Shown one piece after another: positions 43,499 to 52,481 of a DNA stretch of 64,000 bases. Position numbers and translations under genes: made by a program. Within the stretch, counting starts at the first letter, position 1. Each line of letters starts with the position of its first letter. The stretch spans positions 1,364,001-1,428,000 of the forward strand of contig OZ246421.1 in the NCBI GenBank assembly GCA_965231165.1, read 5' to 3'. Source of the DNA: Micavibrio_C sp965231165. GTDB taxonomy: Bacteria > Pseudomonadota > Alphaproteobacteria > Micavibrionales > Micavibrionaceae. The notes under the pieces are model-generated. The model saw only the letters and a program-made list of their open reading frames with translations, was not told where the DNA came from and made no database searches.

Positions 43499-44767
43499 CT
43501 ACCAGTTCTCTTTAAACCAAACTTTCACCTGTTCCCACATCGATCCCGGCGCTGCCTGCGCTGTCACGGCGGCGGGGATTTCGTGGCTGCGTTCGGCGAC
43601 GTAGGTGAGCAGACCAGCGGTGGTGGCGAAGGCCGGGCCGTTGACGGCTTCGGCCAAGCCGCTGATGCGGATCGGGCGACCCTGGCGTACTTGTTTATCG
43701 AGGATCAGTTGCGCCAGATCGCGCAGACCCGGTATCTGGCTCGCACCCCCCGTCAACACGACACGGCGTCCAGCCATCTGGCCGACACCGCTATCATTCA
43801 GGCGGGCACGGGTCAGTTCGAGAATTTCCTCAAGACGCGGCTGGATGATGCCGACCAGCAGAGAACGCGGCACATGGTTGGGGTGGGTGCGGTCGTCTTC
43901 GCCGATGATCGGCACATCAATCACTTCGCTTTCATCGGCCAGCGTCGCCATGGCGTTGCCGTAGAGCGTTTTCAGGCGCTCGGCATCGGCCAGTGATGTC
44001 GTCAAGCCCCGTGCGATATCGCTGGTCACATGCTGGCCGCCCAGCGGAATGGCATCGGCATAGACCATAGCGCCGCCATGGAACACGGCGAACGAGGTCA
44101 CGCCACCGCCCATATCAATCACCGTGCAGCCGAGATCCATTTCATCATCGACCAAACAAGACAGCCCCGCCGCATAAGGCGACAGGCACAGGGCGGCGAT
44201 ATCAAGATGGCTGGCCTCAATACAGGTGGCGAAATTACGCAGCGCCGGGGTATCGCCCGTCACCAGATGAATATCGACGCCGAGATTATGCCCGACCATG
44301 CCGCGCGGATCGCGGATATTGGGGTTGCCGTCAAGGCCGTAGCCGACGGGGATGGTATGGATAAGCTCGCGGCCCGACGAAACGGCCTGGTCCTGCGCTT
44401 TGGAAAGCGCGCGGCGGATATCGGTATCGGCGACTTCGTGGCCCAGCGTATGGACCTCGACATTGAAATTATGGGATTTCGCGTGGACGCCCGGCACATT
44501 GATAATGACTTCGCGCAGCGGGTAGCCCTTCATCGCTTCGGCGGCCATGTTTTCGGCGGCGTGTACGGTCTGGCGGATGGAGGCTTCGGCGGCTGCCAAG
44601 TCTATCACCGTCCCGGCCTTGATCCCGACAGCGGCCTGATGACCGATACCGAGAATCTGAAAGCGCCCCTCATCATCCACCACGCGGGCGATAAAGCAGG
44701 CAATCTTGCTGGAGCCTATATCCAGCGCGGCGATCACAGAACCTTTGGGACGGGGACGTTGTTTCAT
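43499..44767 (-). CDS. ftsA: Cell-division actin homologue FtsA
   Basis: 422 residues with the actin-type phosphate loops AALDIGSSKIACFIARV and CTVIDMGGGVTSFAVFHGG, the 1C subdomain in between, and RRVVLTGGASQIPGL. The C-terminus (QVKVWFKENW) is the amphipathic membrane-targeting helix. FtsA tethers FtsZ to the membrane and recruits later division proteins. No clear ribosome site is seen before ATG 44767. It is separated from ftsQ by 122 nt with a palindrome. Confidence 0.97.
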   Translation of the reverse strand: MKQRPRPKGSVIAALDIGSSKIACFIARVVDDEGRFQILGIGHQAAVGIKAGTVIDLAAAEASIRQTVHAAENMAAEAMKGYPLREVIINVPGVHAKSHNFNVEVHTLGHEVADTDIRRALSKAQDQAVSSGRELIHTIPVGYGLDGNPNIRDPRGMVGHNLGVDIHLVTGDTPALRNFATCIEASHLDIAALCLSPYAAGLSCLVDDEMDLGCTVIDMGGGVTSFAVFHGGAMVYADAIPLGGQHVTSDIARGLTTSLADAERLKTLYGNAMATLADESEVIDVPIIGEDDRTHPNHVPRSLLVGIIQPRLEEILELTRARLNDSGVGQMAGRRVVLTGGASQIPGLRDLAQLILDKQVRQGRPIRISGLAEAVNGPAFATTAGLLTYVAERSHEIPAAVTAQAAPGSMWEQVKVWFKENW

Positions 44768-44845
44768 AGGGAATAGCCAGAAGAGTCAGTAGGAATAATC
44801 GGCCTTACTATAGTATTGCCTGCATATATACGGCAAGCCCTATCC

Positions 44846-44881
44846 CAATCGCCATTGCGAGCCGCAGGCGAAGCAATGACG
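44846..44881. repeat. Single palindromic repeat between ftsQ and ftsA
   Basis: CATTGCGAGCCGCAGGCGAAGCAATG is an imperfect palindrome with arms CATTGC and GCAATG. It lies 9 nt beyond the ftsQ stop codon. Similar CATTGCGAG-type units are dispersed in many proteobacterial genomes. Confidence 0.7.
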
Positions 44882-44889
44882 ATGCGGGA

Positions 44890-45756
44890 TCAGATATTAT
44901 CGCCCAATTTGCTATCGAAGCTGGCCTTGTATTCCTGCACGGCACCGGGGCGGGTGCGGACGGTGATGCGGTCGGTTTCGCGCAAATCGATCACATTCAA
45001 GTCTTTATCGAGGATTTCATCCTGCGCCTGCGCCTTGGCCAGACGGCTTAGGGCCAGACCGATATCCATTTCCGGCAGGCGCACGGAAATCTTATTTTTC
45101 AGTGTCAGATCCCAGCGGCGGTCGCCCACCCAGGTGGCGGCCTCGACCAATTCCCTGATCTCCGGCTCGGCCTCCAGCATCACCAGCAAGTCATAGGCCT
45201 GTTCGTTGGCGTATTCACCGACGACGATAGGCAAGGTTTTCTGGTTGGCGGAAAGTTGATCGGTCAACGTCACGCCCTCGGTGTCGATCACGCGCAATTT
45301 GTTTTTATGTTGCCACAGCGCAATCGGCTGGCGCTCGACGATACCGACATAAATCGTGTCCGGCAGGCGGCGTTCGACATGCGCCTCGCGCACCCAGGAC
45401 AGGCGTTCGATCATTTCGCGGGTTTCGGCGGGATCGAAGGCGAAAATCGGGTCGCCGCGATTGAGGTTGATGATGGCGCGCAGCACGTCAGGATCGGTTT
45501 CGTAACGGCCCTCGACCAGAATATTGTTCACGCGGAAACCGGCATCGGCCAGCATGTTATAGATTTTATTCTGTGTGCGCTGGTGGGTGCGGTCCAGTGT
45601 GCCGCTCAAAGACAGCCACGTCCCCACCCCGACCACAACAGTCAGAGCGATGATGCCGAAGCCGAAGCGTCGGATAAAACCGGTCAGGCGCGCTTTTTTT
45701 GCTGATCTTGCGCGGCGGCCGATGATTTGGGAGCGGGTTGTTCCAGTCCGTGACAT
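44890..45756 (-). CDS. ftsQ: Cell-division protein FtsQ
   Basis: A 288-residue bitopic protein: basic cytoplasmic tail (about 1-30), one membrane helix (GFGIIALTVVVGVGTWLSL), POTRA domain beginning VNNILVEGRYETDPDVLRAII, and the beta domain with VERRLPDTIYVGIVERQPIALW. It bridges cytoplasmic and periplasmic division proteins. ATG 45756 is the first ATG; it lies inside the ddl 3' end, giving a 73-nt overlap. The TTG at 45783 is a weaker alternative. A shorter start would remove the basic tail. Confidence 0.92.
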   Translation of the reverse strand: MSRTGTTRSQIIGRRARSAKKARLTGFIRRFGFGIIALTVVVGVGTWLSLSGTLDRTHQRTQNKIYNMLADAGFRVNNILVEGRYETDPDVLRAIINLNRGDPIFAFDPAETREMIERLSWVREAHVERRLPDTIYVGIVERQPIALWQHKNKLRVIDTEGVTLTDQLSANQKTLPIVVGEYANEQAYDLLVMLEAEPEIRELVEAATWVGDRRWDLTLKNKISVRLPEMDIGLALSRLAKAQAQDEILDKDLNVIDLRETDRITVRTRPGAVQEYKASFDSKLGDNI

Positions 45757-46664
45757 TTGGCGGTTTCTACGAGGTGAGCACAAAGATCGTTGTAAGACGT
45801 TCCGTTATAAATAACCTGCGACGGGCCGATTGATTCAGCCGTGAAACCCGGTTGGGTATTGATTTCGAGGAAATAGAGGCCTTCCGATCCCGGCTTGCTG
45901 TCGTCGTAACGGAAATCGCAGCGGGCGATACCGGCGCAACCCAGCACGGTGAATACACGTTCGGCATAATCGAGCGCCGTGTTGTAAACATCCTGCGGGA
46001 TTTTCGCGGGCAGCACATATTCTGTGCGGGTATCGTGGTATTTGGCTTCGTAATCGAAAAAGCGGGTTTGTGACACAATCTCGGTCACAGCTTGCGCCTT
46101 GCCATCCAGCACGGCCACCGTCAGTTCGCGGCCCGGGATATATTGTTCGACAAGCACTTCGTCACCGAACGCCCAACTCTCCATATCCAGCGGCGGCTGG
46201 TTGTCGCGCTCCATGATGATGCGTACGCCGACGCTGGAACCTTCGCAGGGCGGCTTCACCACGTAAGGCGGCTCCATCACATGTTGTTTGACGACTTCGT
46301 CTTTGCCGACGACCAGTCCTTGCGGCACACGGACGCCAACGGACGCCGCCATGCGTTTGGCAACCGGCTTGTTCATGCCGATGGAGGAAGCCAGCACACC
46401 GGAATGGGTGTAAGGAATTTCAAGAATATCGAGGACAGCCTGAATGGTGCCGTCTTCGCCGCCCTTGCCGTGCAGGTTGTTGTAAACCACATCTGGTCTG
46501 GGGGTTAGTTGTTCGATCAGGCTGCTGATGTCTTTTTGTACATCGATGACATTGACGTCATAGCCCTTTTCGCGCAGCGCCTTCTCGATTGATTTTCCTT
46601 TTTCGAGAGACACCTGACGTTCCGCAGACCAACCACCAACGAGCAGAGCAACTTTTTTCTTCAT
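45684..46664 (-). CDS. ddl: D-alanine-D-alanine ligase
   Basis: 326 residues, ATP-grasp fold: MKKKVALLVGGWSAERQVSL, NLHGKGGEDGTIQ, VVKPPCEGSSVGV and FLEINTQPGFT (metal-binding Glu/Asn). It makes the D-Ala-D-Ala dipeptide for MurF. ATG 46664 has CCGGGGG 8 nt upstream; the frame is open 63 nt further but is not needed. The last 24 residues (Ala/Gln/Lys-rich tail) overlap the ftsQ start. Confidence 0.96.
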   Translation of the reverse strand: MKKKVALLVGGWSAERQVSLEKGKSIEKALREKGYDVNVIDVQKDISSLIEQLTPRPDVVYNNLHGKGGEDGTIQAVLDILEIPYTHSGVLASSIGMNKPVAKRMAASVGVRVPQGLVVGKDEVVKQHVMEPPYVVKPPCEGSSVGVRIIMERDNQPPLDMESWAFGDEVLVEQYIPGRELTVAVLDGKAQAVTEIVSQTRFFDYEAKYHDTRTEYVLPAKIPQDVYNTALDYAERVFTVLGCAGIARCDFRYDDSKPGSEGLYFLEINTQPGFTAESIGPSQVIYNGTSYNDLCAHLVETAKCHGLEQPAPKSSAAAQDQQKKRA

Positions 46665-46762
46665 TATTGAAACCCCCGGAAATATGAGAACAGGCAGGAA
46701 AACGCTGATATCCCCATCATACAGCATGAAAGGCCGGGGTTTCTAGTACGATTCCGGGTTTT

Positions 46763-47713
46763 TTATTGCGATAAAGGCGCGCCGATCCGCTTGATTTCCC
46801 AACGTAAAGTAATACCGCTATCAGCCAGCACCCGGGCGCGAACTTCCTCGCCCAGCGTTTCCAGCTCCCCTGCGGTCGCCGTGCCGGTATTGATCATGAA
46901 GTTGGCATGCAATTCGGACATCATCGCCCCGCCGATGGTCAGGCCGCGGCACCCGGCGCGGTCGATCAACTGCCAGACTTTGGTGCCCTCTGGCAATCCG
47001 GCTTTGGCAATTTCATCAGCTGAGGGGTTGGCGAAGGTGGAACCACCGGTTTTCTCGCGGATCGGCTGCGAAGCACCGCGCTTTTCCTTGATCGCCTGCA
47101 TGTGTTCCTTGATAACGTTTTCATCACCGGGCTTGCCCTGAAACAGGGCTTCGGTAAACACATAATCTTCCGGTGTATCGGTATGGCGGTAGGTCATGCC
47201 CATTTGCGCGGGCGTCAGTTTATGCGTACGACCTTCGCGGTCGATGGCGGTGGCCTCGATCAACACGTCTTTGGTTTCGCTGCCATAGCAGCCCGCATTC
47301 ATGCGCAACGCGCCGCCGATAGTGCCAGGGATACCGCTGAAAAATTCAAGGCCTGCGATGCCTGCCTTGGCAGCCGCCTGCGCGACGTTACCATCCAGCG
47401 CCACAGCGCCCGCGCGGATGCGATGACCGTCCAGCGCTTCGATATTGGCAAATTCCCTGCCCAGACGGATTACAACACCGCGTACGCCACCATCGCGGAC
47501 GATGGTGTTGGACAGCACACCCAGCGTCGTCACCGGAATATGTTTCGGGCAGGCACCTAAAAACGCCGCCAGATCATCATGGTCAGCGGGCTTGAACAAC
47601 ACCTCCGCCGTACCGCCGCAACGAAACCAGCCGACAGCGCCCAGCGGCGCGTTTTCGGTATAGCGGCCACGGACAACAGGGAGCTCATTTTGTTTCAATA
47701 CAGAATTTGACAT
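46763..47713 (-). CDS. murB: UDP-N-acetylenolpyruvylglucosamine reductase MurB
   Basis: 316 residues, FAD-binding domain with TTLGVLSNTIVRDGGVRGVV and SGIPGTIGGALRMNAGCYG; the substrate-binding domain has the catalytic Ser in TGGSTFANP and the type II-like HANFMINTGTATAGEL. It reduces the enolpyruvyl group to form UDP-MurNAc using NADPH. Separated from ddl by 98 nt and from murC by a 172-nt gap filled by a repeat element. Confidence 0.96.
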   Translation of the reverse strand: MSNSVLKQNELPVVRGRYTENAPLGAVGWFRCGGTAEVLFKPADHDDLAAFLGACPKHIPVTTLGVLSNTIVRDGGVRGVVIRLGREFANIEALDGHRIRAGAVALDGNVAQAAAKAGIAGLEFFSGIPGTIGGALRMNAGCYGSETKDVLIEATAIDREGRTHKLTPAQMGMTYRHTDTPEDYVFTEALFQGKPGDENVIKEHMQAIKEKRGASQPIREKTGGSTFANPSADEIAKAGLPEGTKVWQLIDRAGCRGLTIGGAMMSELHANFMINTGTATAGELETLGEEVRARVLADSGITLRWEIKRIGAPLSQ

Positions 47714-47724
47714 TTTTTATTTGA

Positions 47725-47875
47725 CCACAGAGGACACAGCGTTCACAGATTTCTCCTTTATTATCATCCCGGCGCAGGCCGGGATCCATTCAATCGAATG
47801 GTTGGTCATTATGGATTCCCGCCTACGCGGGAATGACGATTAAGGAGAACGCTGTGATCATTGTGTACGCTGTGG
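47725..47875. repeat. Composite palindromic element B (murB-murC gap)
   Basis: The outer arms CCACAGAGGACACAGCG...TTCTCCTT (from 47725) and the complementary right arm ending ACGCTGTGG (47875) enclose two inner palindromes, CATCCCGGCGCAGGCCGGGATCC near 47765 and GGATTCCCGCCTACGCGGGAATGAC near 47813. The outer arms resemble those of element A at 43340-43477, while the inner parts differ. Confidence 0.8.
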
Positions 47876-47885
47876 TTCATATTTC

Positions 47886-49352
47886 CTATGCGCGTTGTTT
47901 CTTTTGGTTGGCAAAGGCGGTATCGAGTTCCGCTGGCAAAGCGTAAGCCCATTTAGTGATGTCGCCCGCACCGAGGCAGAGAACCAGATCGTTCGGCTCA
48001 CCAATTTCAGCGATCATGCCCGCAAGTTCAGCCGGATTTTTCAGTATCTGCACATCTTTATGGCCGTGGGCTTTAATGGCCTGCGCCAGATGGTCGCGGT
48101 CGATGCCTTCGATGGGCTGCTCGCCTGCGGCATAAACATCAGCCACGATCACGGTGTCGGCTTCGTACAAGCAGGTGCAAAATTCATCGAACAGGTTGGC
48201 AAGGCGTGAATAACGGTGCGGCTGCACAACAGCGATCACGCGGCCCCCGGATTCTGAAACCGCTAGACGCGCGGCCTTCAAGACCGCCTTGATTTCCACC
48301 GGATGGTGACCGTAATCATCGATCACAGTCAGGCCGTTGCTTTCACCCGTCTTAGTAAAGCGGCGTTTAACACCGGAGAAACCGGAGAGCGCCTTTTTCA
48401 TGGTCGCCACCGGCATGTCCATCTTGCGCGCCACGGACAGCGCGGCCAGTGAATTCAGCACGTTATGAACGCCCAGCATCGGCAGATGGATGTCGCGCAC
48501 AATCAATTCGTTGCCGTCATCAGTCAAGATATCGGCAAATTTCACATCAAAAGTGCTGCCATGGGAATCGCTGCGCACGTTGAAAGCATGCACGTCGGCC
48601 TGCGGGTTGAAACCATAAGTAACGATACGCTTATCGGTGACCTCGGGAATCAGTCCCTGCACTTCCGGATGATCAATACAAAGCACCGCATAACCGTAAA
48701 ACGGCAAATTCTCGATAAAGCGGTAATAGGCCTGACGCACATTTTCAAACGCGCCGTAATAATCCATATGCTCGGGGTCTATATTGGTGACGATACCGAT
48801 GGTCGCTGGTAAATGCGTAAAGGTGCCATCGCTTTCATCGGCTTCCACCACCATCCAGTCGCTCTGGCCGAGGCGCGTGTTGGTGCCGTACTTATTGACG
48901 ATGCCGCCATTGATGATGGTGGGGTCAAAACCGCCCTCTTCCAGCATCATACCGATCATGGTCGTGGTCGTGGTTTTGCCGTGGGTCCCGGCAATGGCGA
49001 TGGATGATTTCAGGCGCATCAGTTCGGCCAGCATTTCGGCACGGCGCACGATGGGCAGTTTATGTTCACGGGCGCAAAGCCATTCCGGATTGTCTTTCTT
49101 GACGGCGGAGGACACGACCACCACATTCACAAAACCGCCCTCGGCATCGACGATATTTTCGGCCCTGTGACCGATCTCGATGCGAATACCGGCGTCGCGC
49201 AGACGCTTCACATTGTAGTTGTCTGCGATGTCAGAACCCTGCACCTTGTAACCGAGGTTATGCAGCACTTCGGCGATGCCGCTCATGCCGATACCGCCAA
49301 TGCCAACGAAATGAATGGTGCCCACATCGACAGGGGCTGGTTTCATGCTCAA
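47886..49352 (-). CDS. murC: UDP-N-acetylmuramate-L-alanine ligase MurC
   Basis: 488 residues: N-terminal UDP-binding domain (HFVGIGGIGMSGIAEVL), central ATPase with IAGTHGKTTTTTMIG, and the C-terminal ligand domain (VIDDYGHHPVEIKAVL). It adds the first amino acid of the stem peptide. Starts at ATG 49352. The methyltransferase gene lies 90 nt upstream, so coupling to murG is lost. Confidence 0.97.
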   Translation of the reverse strand: MSMKPAPVDVGTIHFVGIGGIGMSGIAEVLHNLGYKVQGSDIADNYNVKRLRDAGIRIEIGHRAENIVDAEGGFVNVVVVSSAVKKDNPEWLCAREHKLPIVRRAEMLAELMRLKSSIAIAGTHGKTTTTTMIGMMLEEGGFDPTIINGGIVNKYGTNTRLGQSDWMVVEADESDGTFTHLPATIGIVTNIDPEHMDYYGAFENVRQAYYRFIENLPFYGYAVLCIDHPEVQGLIPEVTDKRIVTYGFNPQADVHAFNVRSDSHGSTFDVKFADILTDDGNELIVRDIHLPMLGVHNVLNSLAALSVARKMDMPVATMKKALSGFSGVKRRFTKTGESNGLTVIDDYGHHPVEIKAVLKAARLAVSESGGRVIAVVQPHRYSRLANLFDEFCTCLYEADTVIVADVYAAGEQPIEGIDRDHLAQAIKAHGHKDVQILKNPAELAGMIAEIGEPNDLVLCLGAGDITKWAYALPAELDTAFANQKKQRA

Positions 49353-49442
49353 GAGAAAACACTCCGGTTACGTATCAGGAAACCCCAATCTAACCGGGAT
49401 TATCTGAAGATGCGACAGGAAATTTCGCCGATTTTGGCGGGT

Positions 49443-50078
49443 TTATCCCGGTTTCTGTGCCACAAACAGCCCCATCCGCGACAGATGGAAGTAAAAATAG
49501 CCGAACATGCGCTGATGTTTTACAATCTCGGCACCCGCTTCCTCCAGACAGGTTTTCACGTAAGAATCCTTGTGGGAATATGTCTGTGCCATAGCTGAAT
49601 ATCTCTGCTTCGAGAGGAAAAGCTCGGAACGGCGTTCATAGGTAAATGCAAAGAAACCTTGTGGCTTCACGACTCTCATGAATTCCCGCATCACGTGCGG
49701 CGTGATCCTGATATGGTCGAATACGCCCGCCGCCAGCACCGCATCAAAAGATTCATCCGGCATTGGCAAATAACGGTCATAGCCGCCCCGATTCAAAGCC
49801 ACGTGCGCGTTATCTTTAAAGCGCACCATAAATTGGTCGGCCATGCCCCGGCAGGGCTCCATGCCAGTTACCTTGACGGGTACGCCCGCATCGAAAATGG
49901 CTTGCGTGAGCTTGCCCGTACCGCAACCAAAATCCAACACCTTCATGCCCGGCTGAAATCCGGCGGCTTCCTGAAAAACACACACCAACCTCGGCGGCAC
50001 ACGGTCATAACCGCTGATGCGGGCGATCTTGTCGTAATTTTCTGCCGTATCGCTGTATAGATATCTGTTGTCGGTCAA
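49443..50078 (-). CDS. Class I SAM-dependent methyltransferase inserted between murG and murC
   Basis: 211 residues. SAM-binding motif I VLDFGCGTGKLTQAIF, motif II acid in GMEPC (Glu), and motif DAVLAAGVFDHI with VMREFMRVVKPQGFF, as in Methyltransf_11 proteins. Substrate cannot be told. The start is a TTG at 50078, preceded by AGGGGGCAGG; no ATG fits. In standard cell-wall clusters murG is followed directly by murC, so this gene is an insertion, with 76- and 90-nt gaps around it. Confidence 0.82.
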   Translation of the reverse strand: MTDNRYLYSDTAENYDKIARISGYDRVPPRLVCVFQEAAGFQPGMKVLDFGCGTGKLTQAIFDAGVPVKVTGMEPCRGMADQFMVRFKDNAHVALNRGGYDRYLPMPDESFDAVLAAGVFDHIRITPHVMREFMRVVKPQGFFAFTYERRSELFLSKQRYSAMAQTYSHKDSYVKTCLEEAGAEIVKHQRMFGYFYFHLSRMGLFVAQKPG

Positions 50079-50154
50079 AACCCTGCCCCCTCTTGATTCT
50101 TAAGGGGCATTATTACAAGGCAACATCACAATATGTCAAATTTCAAGCGGTAAC

Positions 50155-51294
50155 TTAGTCTTCCATATCGAACGAACGGATATGGTCCCAGCCGGAGGCC
50201 AGCGCCACCACCAGATTACCCAAGCGGCGCGCCGCATCCGGGCGGCCGCAGGAGCGGGCGGCCTCGGCGGCGCGGAACAGGGTTTCCGGATTTTGCAAGA
50301 AGGTTTCGACGCGGGTCAGCAGGGCGTCTTCGGTGAAGCCTTCCTCCGTCATCACCCACGCGCCGCCCTGATCGGCCACAGTTTCGGCGTTGGCTTTCTG
50401 CTGCATGTCGGCGTGGTGCGGATAGGGCACGAAGATCGCCGGGCGTCCGGCTGTGGTGACTTCCGCCACCGTGCTGGCGCCGGAGCGGGAAATGACAAGG
50501 TGCGATGATGCCAGAATATCGGGTACGTCATGGAAGAAGGTTTCGAGACGCGCCTTGATTCCGGCACGAACATAAGTTTCGCGCGCGGCCTCAATATCTT
50601 CGACGCGGCATTGCTGGATAATCTCAATACGCGCCCGCTGCGCGGCGGGCAGACGCGCCAACGCCGCCGGAACAACAACGGAGAATACCTTTGCGCCCAG
50701 CGAACCACCCATCACGAAAATTTTTAACGGGCCGTCAGATTGCAGCAAAGGATACGGCATGGCGTATAACCTGCCGATTTCTTCGCGCACCGGGTTTCCT
50801 GTCACGACAATTTTCGGCTGGTCATAGTCGGATACGCCCTCGACATGCGGCAGAGAGAGCGCAATGCGGTCAGCGCGCTTGGACAGCACAACATTGGCGC
50901 GGCCTAGCACGGCATTTTGTTCATGCAGGATGGTCGGCACTTTCTTGTTCTGCGCCACATAGACGGAGGGGAATGACGGATAGCCGCCAAAACCGATCAC
51001 GACGGCGGGCTTTAATTTATCAATCAGGCGGTAAGCCTGCGCAATACCCACAATCAGCGACGCGGGGCCGGTGAACTTACGGACAAAGCCCTGCTGGATC
51101 GTCCCGGCCTTCAGCACATGCATCGGCAGGCCGCCGAAGAATTTCTCGAACGTGAAACCGCGCCAGTCGGTCGCGACTTCGACCCTGAAACCGCGTGATA
51201 CCAGATCACGCGCCAGTGAGGCTGCGGGCAGCATGTGCCCTCCGGTGCCACCGGCGCTAATCAGGATCAGCTTATCGCGAATTTCAATCGTCAT
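50155..51294 (-). CDS. murG: Lipid II-forming GlcNAc transferase MurG
   Basis: 379 residues, GT-B fold: ISAGGTGGHMLPAASLARDL at the N-terminus, GFGGYPSFPSV, LHEQNAVLGRAN, FVMGGSLGAK and SRSGASTVAE. It adds GlcNAc to lipid I on the cytoplasmic face of the membrane. A C-terminal extension rich in Arg/Ala follows the fold. It starts 2 nt after the ftsW stop. Confidence 0.97.
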   Translation of the reverse strand: MTIEIRDKLILISAGGTGGHMLPAASLARDLVSRGFRVEVATDWRGFTFEKFFGGLPMHVLKAGTIQQGFVRKFTGPASLIVGIAQAYRLIDKLKPAVVIGFGGYPSFPSVYVAQNKKVPTILHEQNAVLGRANVVLSKRADRIALSLPHVEGVSDYDQPKIVVTGNPVREEIGRLYAMPYPLLQSDGPLKIFVMGGSLGAKVFSVVVPAALARLPAAQRARIEIIQQCRVEDIEAARETYVRAGIKARLETFFHDVPDILASSHLVISRSGASTVAEVTTAGRPAIFVPYPHHADMQQKANAETVADQGGAWVMTEEGFTEDALLTRVETFLQNPETLFRAAEAARSCGRPDAARRLGNLVVALASGWDHIRSFDMED

Positions 51295-51296
51295 CG

Positions 51297-52481
51297 TCAG
51301 ACCCCTTGAGGGTTGTTCCCTCTAGTAAAAAAGCCGCGGGCAATACTGCCGCCCTTGGCAACCGATGTGCGCGGCTGTCGGCGCGTCAGCGCCAGCACCA
51401 TGCCCATCGCCAGTGCAATCGCCCACAGCGACGAACCGCCGTAACTGATAAACGGCAGCGTCATGCCCTTGGCGGGCAGAATGCTGACGCTCGAACCCAT
51501 GTGGATCACTGATTGTAAACCGAACATGGTCAGAATACCGCCCGTGGCCAGAATAGCAAACAGACTGTCATTTTCCATCAGCCGATTAAGGCCGCGCATA
51601 ATAATAAACACATAAATCCCGAGAATGACGAGGGCAAAGACCATGCCCATTTCCTCGGCGGCCACCGAATAAATGAAATCGGCATGCGCATCGGGAATGC
51701 TGAGCTTGATTTCACCCTGCCCCGGTCCGACACCACCCAAACCGCCCTGACGGAAAGCTTCGAGCGATTTTCCCACCTGATAATTATCGCCGCTCGCCGG
51801 ATCAAGGAAGCGATCCATGCGACTTTGGAAATGCGGAAACAGGAAATAGGCACCGAACAGCGCCACGCCCGCAAGGCCGATCAGGCCGAAGAGAATCCAC
51901 AATGGAAATCCGGCAAGACAGATCTGCGCCCCGAATATGGCCGCCGTTACTACGGTCTGGCCGATATCGGGCTGCAAAGACAGCAACAGCACGATCAAGC
52001 CGAACAGGCCTGTGGCCACCCATTGCCCCGGAAAACCGGGCTGCTCGCGCGAACGGCTCAGGAACCATGCCGACAACACGGCGAAAGATGGCTTCATAAA
52101 CTCACTGGGCTGGACGGAAAAGCCGAACAAGCTGATCCAGCGCTGTGCGCCCTTCACTTCGGTGCCCACAAAAAGCACCAAAACCAAACCGAGAATGCTG
52201 CACCCCAAAACAACTGTTGCCAGACGCCAGATCATTTTCGGACTGAGCAGCGACAGGCCCAAAAGAATGGCAATGGCCGGAAGCAAGAATATTGCATGAC
52301 GAATGACAAAATGGAATTCACCGACACCGATGCGTTGCGCCACAGGCGGGCTGGCGGTGGCCACCAGCATGATGCCCAGCACCATCAGGATGGACAAAGC
52401 CGCCAGCATCGGGCGATCAACCGTCCACCACCAGCGCCCCAGCACCGAACGGTCGGTGCGTGTAAACATGCCGCTACTCAT
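51297..52481 (-). CDS. ftsW: Septal SEDS glycosyltransferase FtsW
   Basis: 394 residues and about ten membrane helices. FtsW-type motifs: KGAQRWISLFGFSVQPSEFMKP, GLGGVGPGQGEIKLSIPDAHADFIYSVAAEE and LPFISYGGSSLWA. With FtsI it builds septal glycan strands. The start overlaps the murD stop by 8 nt. Confidence 0.97.
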   Translation of the reverse strand: MSSGMFTRTDRSVLGRWWWTVDRPMLAALSILMVLGIMLVATASPPVAQRIGVGEFHFVIRHAIFLLPAIAILLGLSLLSPKMIWRLATVVLGCSILGLVLVLFVGTEVKGAQRWISLFGFSVQPSEFMKPSFAVLSAWFLSRSREQPGFPGQWVATGLFGLIVLLLSLQPDIGQTVVTAAIFGAQICLAGFPLWILFGLIGLAGVALFGAYFLFPHFQSRMDRFLDPASGDNYQVGKSLEAFRQGGLGGVGPGQGEIKLSIPDAHADFIYSVAAEEMGMVFALVILGIYVFIIMRGLNRLMENDSLFAILATGGILTMFGLQSVIHMGSSVSILPAKGMTLPFISYGGSSLWAIALAMGMVLALTRRQPRTSVAKGGSIARGFFTRGNNPQGV

